From an uncultured Collinsella sp. (GTDB lineage Bacteria; Actinomycetota; Coriobacteriia; Coriobacteriales; Coriobacteriaceae), in NCBI GenBank assembly GCA_900548075.1, contig URJD01000090.1, positions 1 to 7,096 on the forward strand: a stretch of 7,096 nt of DNA. The letters are read 5' to 3'. Below, piece by piece: positions 1 through 6,392 of the stretch. Numbering within the stretch: the stretch's first letter is position 1; each line of letters starts with the position of its first letter. The position numbers were made by a program, and so were the translations under genes. Below the pieces are notes generated by a model, which made no database searches, had not been told where the DNA came from, and saw only the letters and a list, made by a program, of their open reading frames with translations.

Positions 1-4
1 AACA

Positions 5-27
5 GGAGGCCACTTAATGTGGCCTCC
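5..27 (-). terminator. Likely intrinsic terminator of the operon (U-tract truncated by window edge)
   Basis: A perfect inverted repeat, GGAGGCCAC / GTGGCCTCC (9 bp, GC-rich, 5-nt loop), lies 81 bases beyond the stop codon of the last gene. Read on the minus strand, the stem is followed by TGTT before the window ends, so the start of a U-tract may be present but cannot be confirmed. On the plus strand the stem is followed by GTCGTGAGC, with no U-tract, so termination of the leftward operon is the better reading. The stem and position are directly visible; the terminator function is inferred. Confidence 0.7.
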
Positions 28-108
28 GTCGTGAGCAGGACTGTAGAGCAGGAAAGTTCATATGCGGCCGTTGGCGCCCGGGCAGTGCCGGGGACCGCAC
101 CTTTGCGA
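28..108. other. Short 3' untranslated region between tsaBD and the terminator hairpin
   Basis: These 81 bases separate the TAG stop of the tsaB-rimI-tsaD gene from the terminator stem. No supported reading frame is present. The only visible pattern is an 8-bp direct repeat, GAGCAGGA, at 33-40 and 46-53 (13-bp period, 5-bp spacer). The rest is GC-rich and without an evident regulatory motif. It is most simply the 3' untranslated tail of the operon mRNA. Confidence 0.6.
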
Positions 109-2493
109 CTACAGCGTCATGTTCGGATCGGCATCGACGTCGAACGGCGAGATTTCACCTCGGTCGAATTTACGGCGAGCGACCTCCGCGATCATGGCTG
201 CGTTATCGGTACAGGCAGACAAAGGCGGCACCGTTACGCGGATCCCCTGACGCCCAAGCTTCTTGATCATCATCTCGCGCAGATGCGGGTTGGCCGAGAC
301 GCCGCCACCGATGCAGTATTCCTTGCATCCGGTGGCATGCAGGGCGTTTTTGGCCTTCTTGTACTGAACGTCAAAGACGGCTGCCTCAAACGAAGCCGCC
401 AGATCGGGCAGGTGAATCGTGCGCCCGGCCTTGGTCTCCTGCTCGATGTAGAGCGTCACGGCCGTTTTAAGACCCGAAAGCGAGAAACGATAGTCTCCCC
501 TGCTGTTAAGCGCGCGAGGAAAATCGATCGCGCGGGGGTTGCCCGTCTCGGCCAGCTTGGAGATGATGGGGCCACCGGGATAGCCCAGACCCAACGCCTT
601 GGCTACCTTGTCGAAGGCCTCGCCCACAGCATCGTCGAGTGTCTCACCAAGTACCTCGTAGTCGCCCCATGCCTTCACGTGCACGAGCATGGTATGACCG
701 CCCGAGACGAGCGTGAAGATAAACGGCGGCCTGAGATCGGGCTGCGCCAGCAGGTTGGCGAACAGATGGCCCTCCAGATGGTTGACGCACACGAGCGGCT
801 TGCCGGCGGCATAGGCAAAGCCCTTGGCGAAGGCGACGCCCACTACCAGAGCACCCACCAGGCCCGGACCCTGCGTCACGCCAACAGCGGCGAGTTCGCT
901 CGGCGCGATGGCTCCACCCTCAAGACCAAGCGATGCTGCGGCATCCTCGAGCGCCGCATCCACGACACTCACAATCACCTCAACGTGTTTGCGCGAGGCG
1001 ATCTCGGGCACCACGCCGCCAAAGCGGGCGTGAAAATCAATCTGTGTCGACACCTGGTTGGCCAGCATATTGCCATCCGCATCGATAATCGCCACGGCCG
1101 TCTCGTCGCAGGAGCTCTCGATAGCGAGCACTAGGCGGCGGCGCTCAATTTCGGCACGCTCCCCCTCGGAGCGCCCAGGCGCAGGCAGCGGCCATACGCG
1201 CTGCTCTGCCGCCGTCGGCTCGGGCGAAGCATTATCGACCGGAAGCACCAGGGGCAGCGGAGCCGTCATGACGATGGCGTCCTTGCCGGCACCATAGTAG
1301 CCGCGGCGACGGCCAGCCTCGGTAAAGCCCAGAGCGTTATAAAGCGCGGTCGCTCCCTCGTTACCGTCCTCGACCTCGAGCGAAGCCGTAGTGCAGCCGA
1401 GCATCTGGGCATCATAGCTCACGTGCGACAGCAGCTTGCGGGCAATGCCCTCACGGCGATGTGCCGGGTCGACGGCGACATCCAGAATCTGCACATCACC
1501 GTCCACGACCATACCGCCGGCAAGGCCCAGCAGCTTGCCGTCGTCGTGTGCCACCCACCAACTACGCGGCGCAGCGACGTCCTCGCCCAGTTCGGACAGG
1601 AACATGCCCGGCGTCCATGCCTCGTGTCCGGCACCTTCAAAGCAGGCAGCCTCCAGCGCGCTTGCGCCCTCGGCATCCGCCGCGCCCATGGGACGGAACT
1701 GCAGATGACGACCGGCGAGCTCATCGGCAACGCCCGTAATTTCGCTCTGTGCACTCTCGGCAAGACCAAGACGCTTGCGCTCGTTTTCCTCGGCATCCGA
1801 AAGGCGCGTGTAAATCGGCAGGACGCGGGCCGGATCGCCGTCACCCGCAGCGTGCGCGAGCAGCAAGCCCTCGCCCGAAGGCCACCACAGGTCGCGCTCC
1901 ACGCAGCGGGCGGCCTCGTCCTCACCCAGCAGCTTGCCATAGCGCACGAGACCGTCACCGGTCAGCTGAACCTGGCCCCAGTCCGCTGCTTGGCGCCACT
2001 CATCGAGCGCCACGGCGGCCTTGACCACGTGTTCGCGCTCAAATTGACGCTCGGGACCCTCATCGACCAGCATATACAGCGCCGGATATACCTCACCGCG
2101 CATAGCATCGGCCAAGATACCAAGCTTGCCGCGCACGCCAGCCTTCCACGCCGTCCAAGCGCAAGCGTCGAGCGTCGACACGCCCAGCAGCGGAACATTG
2201 GCACCACGCGCGAGGCCCTTGGCAGTGGAGATGCCGATGCGCACACCCGTAAAGGACCCCGGGCCGCGGCCGACCACATAGCAACCAACATCGCTGCGAT
2301 CCAGACCGGCTTGAGCCAGCACGCCATCAACGGTATTCACGAGCTCAACGTTGGCGTGGCGGCGACACATGTGGTCGCCACTCACGAGCTTCGTCTCACC
2401 CGTCTGCCCATCAATCCAGCTTGCCGCGCAGGCAAGCATGTCAGTCGAGGTATCGAGCGCCACCACCAGCGCGTTGTCGTTATGCAAGCTCAT
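109..2493 (-). CDS. TsaB-RimI-TsaD fusion: t6A37 tRNA threonylcarbamoyltransferase subunits with embedded S18 N-acetyltransferase
   Basis: This 794-residue protein joins three normally separate enzymes (numbering from the ATG at 2493). Residues about 9-240 are TsaB, the dimerisation subunit, with DTST at 14-17 and GRGPGSFTGVRIG at 75-87. Residues about 264-412 are a RimI-type GNAT acetyltransferase, with the acetyl-CoA loop HRREGIA at 345-351, a catalytic-type Glu in SLEV (E373), LYNALGF at 384-390 and the RRRGYYG tyrosines 399-400. Residues about 454-794 are full-length TsaD (about 341 residues), with SCDET 461-465, the metal-binding HLEGH (H572, H576), SGGHT 597-601, GGGVSAN 729-735 and the CTDN aspartate D763. 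TsaD transfers the threonylcarbamoyl group to A37 of ANN-decoding tRNAs with TsaB and TsaE; RimI acetylates the N-terminal Ala of ribosomal protein S18. All three sets of key residues look intact, so each part is probably active. Linkers are at about 235-262 and a proline-rich 413-453. A TTG at 2511 in the same frame would add six residues, but AAGG lies 9 nt before the ATG, while no suitably spaced site precedes the TTG. The gene overlaps tsaE by 14 nt. Confidence 0.95.
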   Translation of the reverse strand: MSLHNDNALVVALDTSTDMLACAASWIDGQTGETKLVSGDHMCRRHANVELVNTVDGVLAQAGLDRSDVGCYVVGRGPGSFTGVRIGISTAKGLARGANVPLLGVSTLDACAWTAWKAGVRGKLGILADAMRGEVYPALYMLVDEGPERQFEREHVVKAAVALDEWRQAADWGQVQLTGDGLVRYGKLLGEDEAARCVERDLWWPSGEGLLLAHAAGDGDPARVLPIYTRLSDAEENERKRLGLAESAQSEITGVADELAGRHLQFRPMGAADAEGASALEAACFEGAGHEAWTPGMFLSELGEDVAAPRSWWVAHDDGKLLGLAGGMVVDGDVQILDVAVDPAHRREGIARKLLSHVSYDAQMLGCTTASLEVEDGNEGATALYNALGFTEAGRRRGYYGAGKDAIVMTAPLPLVLPVDNASPEPTAAEQRVWPLPAPGRSEGERAEIERRRLVLAIESSCDETAVAIIDADGNMLANQVSTQIDFHARFGGVVPEIASRKHVEVIVSVVDAALEDAAASLGLEGGAIAPSELAAVGVTQGPGLVGALVVGVAFAKGFAYAAGKPLVCVNHLEGHLFANLLAQPDLRPPFIFTLVSGGHTMLVHVKAWGDYEVLGETLDDAVGEAFDKVAKALGLGYPGGPIISKLAETGNPRAIDFPRALNSRGDYRFSLSGLKTAVTLYIEQETKAGRTIHLPDLAASFEAAVFDVQYKKAKNALHATGCKEYCIGGGVSANPHLREMMIKKLGRQGIRVTVPPLSACTDNAAMIAEVARRKFDRGEISPFDVDADPNMTL

Positions 2494-2986
2494 CTTGTAC
2501 AGCCTTATCAATCAAATGGGAAAGCTCCATTGCGCGGTCACCGTGCGCCTCAAGCGTTATCGTTCGCACGTCGCTGTCGCCCTCATCACGCCTGAGCGTC
2601 ACCGAAAGATACTCATCCGTCAGCTCGTCCTGGAATTGTTCGCCCCATTCCAGCAGGCAAGCACCCTCATAGCCCAGCACATCGAAAATGCCCGTATCCT
2701 CGAGCTCGTAGGCATGCTCCAGGCGGTATAGATCAAAGTGAAACAGCGGAATACGACCTTGATCGTGAACGGCCATGAGGGCGAACGTAGGGCTCGTAAC
2801 CATATGCCCATCGCCCAGCCCGCGCGAGACGCCCTTGGTAAAGTGAGTTTTGCCCACTCCCAGGCCACCGGTCAGGATGAGCACATCGCCGTCCTCAAGG
2901 CACGGTGCAATTAGCTCGCCAAAGTACTCCGTATCGGCAGCGCAAGTCGTTTTGTAAGTACCTACCCCCAGGCGCTCCAGGGACAT
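2480..2986 (-). CDS. tsaE: TsaE, ATPase subunit of the t6A37 tRNA modification complex
   Basis: This 168-residue protein is a P-loop ATPase of the TsaE (YjeE) family, close to the usual length of about 150-165. The Walker A motif GGLGVGKT is at 40-47. Family signatures follow: SPTF at 65-68, HFDLYRL at 83-89 and LLEWGE at 111-116, the Walker B-like segment. In bacteria TsaE binds the TsaB-TsaD dimer and its ATP hydrolysis is needed for repeated rounds of tRNA A37 threonylcarbamoylation in the cytoplasm. The ATG at 2986 has AAGGAG five bases upstream. The gene lies 12 nt after udg, and its last 14 nt overlap the start of the TsaB-RimI-TsaD gene, so the ATPase and its partner are probably made together by coupled translation. 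The first ~25 residues resemble ordinary TsaE N-termini, with no added domain. Confidence 0.96.
   Translation of the reverse strand: MSLERLGVGTYKTTCAADTEYFGELIAPCLEDGDVLILTGGLGVGKTHFTKGVSRGLGDGHMVTSPTFALMAVHDQGRIPLFHFDLYRLEHAYELEDTGIFDVLGYEGACLLEWGEQFQDELTDEYLSVTLRRDEGDSDVRTITLEAHGDRAMELSHLIDKAVQDELA
2503..2506 (-). promoter_or_regulatory. Ribosome binding site of tsaB-rimI-tsaD inside tsaE
   Basis: The minus strand has AAGG, nine bases before the ATG at 2493, lying inside the last codons of tsaE. It supports the ATG over the upstream in-frame TTG at 2511, whose closest purine-rich site (GGAG) is 13 nt away. The site is modest, so expression may lean on translation of tsaE. Confidence 0.6.
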
Positions 2987-2998
2987 ATATGCTCCTTA

Positions 2999-3619
2999 TT
3001 ATTCCGAGGCGTCCTCTGGCGCGGGATGTCGCTCCAGATAGTCGCCCAGCATCTTAAAGTCTTCCTCCAGCAGCTCCTGCCACGCCGGATTGCGCAGCGC
3101 TGCTGCCGGATGGAACGTGGGCATTACCACAAAATGCCCCATCTGGTGGAACCTGCCGCGCAGCTTAGTAATGCCAATCTCGGTCTTTAGCACAAAGTGC
3201 GTCGCGGGGTTGCCGAGCGTCACAATAATATCGGGCCAGATGCTTCGAATCTGCTCACGCAAAAATGGCGAGCAAGCCAGCACTTCCTCGGGACGCGGAT
3301 TGCGGTTTCCCGGCGGGCGGCACTTAAGCACGTTGGCAATGTAGACGTCTTCGCGTTTGAGCCCCGCCAGCGACAAAATGCCGTTGAGGTCCTCGCCTGC
3401 CGCCCCCACAAAGGGCTCGCCCTGCAAATCCTCATTGCGGCCCGGCGCCTCGCCAATAAACATCACGCGAGCGTGGGGGTTTCCCACGCCAAACACGATG
3501 TTATGGCGCGACTGGTAAAGCTGGCAAAGGTGACAATCGCCCAGAACGGCCTCAATTTCCTCGAGTGCGACCTCACGTGGTGCCTGATGGGTATGGCCGG
3601 GGATGTGCATGACGCCCAT
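2999..3619 (-). CDS. Family 4 (type, iron-sulfur) uracil-DNA glycosylase
   Basis: This 206-residue protein fits the family 4 uracil-DNA glycosylases, which cut uracil (from cytosine deamination or dUTP misuse) out of DNA to start base excision repair. The active-site motif GEAPGRNED is at 56-64 and the second motif HPAAALRNP at 170-178. Four cysteines suit a 4Fe-4S cluster: C29 and C32 (CxxC) near the N-terminus, then C100 and C116 spaced by 15 residues. Related motif I sequences have GEAPG with a following E, which separates them from family 1 (Ung). The ATG at 3619 has AGGAG five bases upstream, in which the preceding alr stop TAG forms the first bases. Two stop codons in tandem (TAATAA, 2996-3001) end the gene. 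The usual cluster of alr followed directly by tsaE is interrupted here; the gene's codon style looks like its neighbours, so recent transfer is not suggested. Confidence 0.93.
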   Translation of the reverse strand: MGVMHIPGHTHQAPREVALEEIEAVLGDCHLCQLYQSRHNIVFGVGNPHARVMFIGEAPGRNEDLQGEPFVGAAGEDLNGILSLAGLKREDVYIANVLKCRPPGNRNPRPEEVLACSPFLREQIRSIWPDIIVTLGNPATHFVLKTEIGITKLRGRFHQMGHFVVMPTFHPAAALRNPAWQELLEEDFKMLGDYLERHPAPEDASE

Positions 3620-3627
3620 AGCGGCTC

Positions 3628-4773
3628 CTACACGTAGACCTTGTCGAGACGCATGCCAAAGCCGCAGGCGACCTCGTAGTTAATCGTTCCGCGCAGTCGG
3701 GCCATCTCGTCCATAGTGATCTCGGCATCGCCATCGCGGCCGACAATGATCATCTCGTCACCATACTCGGCCTCGGGAATCTCGTGTGCCGGGTTGGACT
3801 GAATGGCGACCATAAACTGGTCCATGCAGATATTGCCAACCTGATGCACACGCTCGCCGCGATACAGCACATCCATACGATTGGAAAGCGTACGCGATAG
3901 GCCATCGGCATAACCGATCGGCAGCGTGCAGATCTGAACGCGCGTACGCGGTACGCGGTAGGTAAAACCGTAGCCCACGCCCTCACCCATCGCAGGGTGT
4001 GCCACGCGCGTCACACGCGCATGGACGCTCATAACGGGATCAAGCTGCATCACGCGGCCACTCAGCTCGCACGGCTGCATGCCATACAAGCCAACGCCGG
4101 CGCGGATCATATCAAAATGCATCGAGGGGTCGAGCATCGAGGACGGCGTGTTGGCGCAGTGCACGATACCGCACTCAAAACCCGCATCCTTAATGGCCTG
4201 AACGGCCTCGGTAAAGCGCTGACACTGCAGCTTGTAGTCCCAGCCCGAAGGTTCATCGGCCGTGGCGAAGTGCGTAAATACGCCGTCGCACTGAATACCG
4301 CGATGGAAATTTATACCGCGGACAAAGTCGAGCACCTGCGTGTAGTGAACGCCGATACGATTCATGCCCGTCTCGATGGCGAGATGATACTTGCCCACTT
4401 TGCCCGCCGCGACGGCACATTCGCCATACGCAAGAGCAAAGTCAGACGTATAGACCGAAGGCATGATATCAAACTCGAGCAACGTCGGAATGGCCTCGAT
4501 AGGCGGCTCGCTTAGGATGAGGATGGGTTTCGTAATCCCGCCCTGTCGGAGCTCAACGCCCTCGTTAACCGTCGCCACGGCAAACATGTCGGCACCGGCC
4601 GAATACATGATCTTGGCGCACTCAACAGCTCCATGGCCATAAGCATCGGCCTTGACCACGCAGCACAGGCGCTGACGTGGATTCAGCAAGTTCTTATAGG
4701 CCCTCGTGTTGCGACGGAGCGCCCCGCGGTCGATCTCGACCCAGGACCAGCGCGTCAAATCGGCTTTATTCAT
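3628..4773 (-). CDS. alr: Alanine racemase (PLP-dependent)
   Basis: This 381-residue cytoplasmic enzyme interconverts L- and D-alanine using pyridoxal phosphate and supplies D-Ala for peptidoglycan. The N-terminal TIM-barrel holds the PLP lysine K41 in VVKADAYGHG (39-48). R224 in MIRAGVGLYG is in the position that contacts the PLP ring nitrogen. The C-terminal beta domain carries the second catalytic residue, Y268, in VGYGFTY (266-272), and the GNICMDQ loop at 313-319. Length and both catalytic residues match the family (about 360-390 residues). The ATG at 4773 starts 2 nt after the nnr stop. Its upstream sequence shows only a weak ribosome site (GGATGA within the nnr end), in contrast to the strong sites of its neighbours, so translation is probably coupled to nnr. 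Neighbouring alr to tsaE genes is a common bacterial arrangement. No second alr copy can be judged from this window. Confidence 0.97.
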   Translation of the reverse strand: MNKADLTRWSWVEIDRGALRRNTRAYKNLLNPRQRLCCVVKADAYGHGAVECAKIMYSAGADMFAVATVNEGVELRQGGITKPILILSEPPIEAIPTLLEFDIMPSVYTSDFALAYGECAVAAGKVGKYHLAIETGMNRIGVHYTQVLDFVRGINFHRGIQCDGVFTHFATADEPSGWDYKLQCQRFTEAVQAIKDAGFECGIVHCANTPSSMLDPSMHFDMIRAGVGLYGMQPCELSGRVMQLDPVMSVHARVTRVAHPAMGEGVGYGFTYRVPRTRVQICTLPIGYADGLSRTLSNRMDVLYRGERVHQVGNICMDQFMVAIQSNPAHEIPEAEYGDEMIIVGRDGDAEITMDEMARLRGTINYEVACGFGMRLDKVYV

Positions 4774-4775
4774 GA

Positions 4776-6392
4776 TTAGTCATCCGACCCTTCGTCCATG
4801 ATTCCCAGATCTTCGAGCGCATCCTTTGCCGCCAGTTCCATGGCCGGACCGATCAAGTCGATAAGATCGGTCGCGATGACGCTCTTCTCACCATACTCCG
4901 TCGCCGCGGCAAAACCGGCGTAGCTGTGAAGTGCGACGGCGTACGAATACAGCAACTCCCAACGATCCATCTCGTCGCGCATGGTGGCAAGCGTGCCGGC
5001 CAAAATACCCGCGAGGACATCACCCGAACCGGCAGTTGCCAGAGAAGCCGGACCCGAGAGCGGCAGCAGCACACGCTCAACGCCACAGATAGCCGTCGTC
5101 GGCCCCTTGGCAATGACCACCAGATTGTCAGAGCCTGCAGCCCAGACAATCTTCTGCGCGGCTGCAATCGCAGTACCAAGGTCGTTCACCTCGTCACCGG
5201 CAACCAGACGCGAAAGCTCACGATAGTGCGGCGTCATAACCAACGGCTGCTCGCGACGATACATCTCGGGGTTACTATCAATACCGTCAATGGCAATCTT
5301 AGCAAGGCAGTTGAGTGCATCGGCGTCCAAGATAAGCGGCACATCAAGCTCGAGCAAGCCCGAAACCACCTGCATAGCGCCGGCAGATGTCGTCATACCG
5401 GGACCGCACAGTACACAGCTGTACTTCTTTGCAATCTCGCACACAGTCATGCGCGCAGCGGCGCCAAAGGAGCCGCGGGAATCAGACGGAATAGCAAAGA
5501 CGGGAATCGAAGGAAGTGCCATGCGAATAAGATTGGCGCAGGCGTCAGGAGCCGCGACTGCCACGTAACCAGCACCCGCGCGAGCTGCAGACTTGGCCGC
5601 CATAATGGCAGCACCAGGATATTGCGCAGATCCGGCGACAATAAGCACAGAGCCACGGGAATACTTATCGATATTCGTAGGTAGTGGGGCAAAGTAATCA
5701 ACTAAGTCACCGGGCTCGACAATCTCGGCGGCGTGGTCGACATCATCGATGACCTCGTCAAGACGGTCGTAAAGATTGCCGCAGATCAAATCGCCAGCAT
5801 ACTCAGGACCATCAGCGCTATACAGACCAATCTTGGGCGCAATCATCGTCACCGTATGCTCGGCACGAATGCAGTCGTCATCAACAACGCCCGTCTCGGC
5901 ATTCAGGCCCGAGGGAACATCAATGGATACGACACAATCGGCGCATTCATTGACCGTAGGAATCCAGATGGAGAACGGCGCACGCAGATTTCCGTGGAAA
6001 CCGGTACCAAAAATGGCATCGACAACAACATCGGCCTTATCGATCAAAACCTCGAGTTCGTCACGCGAGGGGCCGACGCAAACGTGCACATCGCGGCCGG
6101 CAGTACGACGAGCAACATGACGTGCCAGAGCAGCAGGAATCTCATCCGGCTCAACCGGAGAAACGATATCCACGTCCACACCCTTGTGGCTCAGGATATC
6201 GGCGGCAACCCAACCGTCGCCGCCATTATTACCAAAACCGACCAGAACGAGAACCCGATCGGGATTGAGCTTCAAGACCTCGTTGGCGGCAAACTCACCC
6301 GCTAGCTCCATAAGCTCGGCCTTCGAAGTCCCTTCGCGTTCGATGATATCCTCGAGACGAACGACTTCTTCGGTACTCAAAACCGGTTTCAT
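4776..6392 (-). CDS. nnr: Bifunctional NAD(P)HX repair enzyme: epimerase and ADP-dependent dehydratase
   Basis: This 538-residue protein repairs hydrated, inactive NADHX and NADPHX. The N-terminal YjeF_N domain (about 1-215) is the epimerase for the R and S forms, with LMELAG at 27-32, GFGNNGGDGW at 52-61, DAIFGTGF (D125) at 125-132 and SIDVPSGLNAETG at 156-168. The C-terminal ribokinase-like domain (about 225-520) is the ADP-dependent dehydratase for S-NAD(P)HX, with LDADAL 355-360, KGPTT 429-433 and ATAGSGDVLAG 452-462, including the conserved aspartate D458. Length and domain order match the bacterial bifunctional form. One motif, TPHYREL at 387-393, differs from the commoner TPHPGE pattern. 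The ATG at 6392 follows the acpS stop with no gap, and a GGAG site five bases upstream lies inside the last codons of acpS. The acidic C-terminus ends just before alr. Confidence 0.95.
   Translation of the reverse strand: MKPVLSTEEVVRLEDIIEREGTSKAELMELAGEFAANEVLKLNPDRVLVLVGFGNNGGDGWVAADILSHKGVDVDIVSPVEPDEIPAALARHVARRTAGRDVHVCVGPSRDELEVLIDKADVVVDAIFGTGFHGNLRAPFSIWIPTVNECADCVVSIDVPSGLNAETGVVDDDCIRAEHTVTMIAPKIGLYSADGPEYAGDLICGNLYDRLDEVIDDVDHAAEIVEPGDLVDYFAPLPTNIDKYSRGSVLIVAGSAQYPGAAIMAAKSAARAGAGYVAVAAPDACANLIRMALPSIPVFAIPSDSRGSFGAAARMTVCEIAKKYSCVLCGPGMTTSAGAMQVVSGLLELDVPLILDADALNCLAKIAIDGIDSNPEMYRREQPLVMTPHYRELSRLVAGDEVNDLGTAIAAAQKIVWAAGSDNLVVIAKGPTTAICGVERVLLPLSGPASLATAGSGDVLAGILAGTLATMRDEMDRWELLYSYAVALHSYAGFAAATEYGEKSVIATDLIDLIGPAMELAAKDALEDLGIMDEGSDD

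Noticed and set aside
33..53. GAGCAGGA direct repeat as a mobile-element target duplication
   Set aside because: Only five bases separate the copies, so nothing is inserted between them, and there are no terminal inverted repeats or transposase. Chance or a small local duplication is enough.
19..1134. A 371-codon open frame on the plus strand, opposite tsaD
   Set aside because: It begins with GTG in the terminator hairpin, has no ribosome site, and its protein is rich in Arg and His with no recognisable motif. It lies antisense to an unmistakable TsaD, whose codon bias keeps the opposite frame free of stops.
1423..2595. A 390-codon open frame on the plus strand, opposite TsaB and RimI
   Set aside because: It begins with GTG, has no ribosome site or recognisable domain, and spans the tsaE/tsaBD boundary on the other strand. 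It is a shadow of GC-rich minus-strand coding sequence.
4926..5684. A 252-codon open frame on the plus strand, opposite nnr
   Set aside because: Its composition is typical of an antisense shadow (many Arg, His, Thr and Asn), with no motif and no promoter or ribosome site, and the opposite strand encodes the conserved Nnr dehydratase domain.
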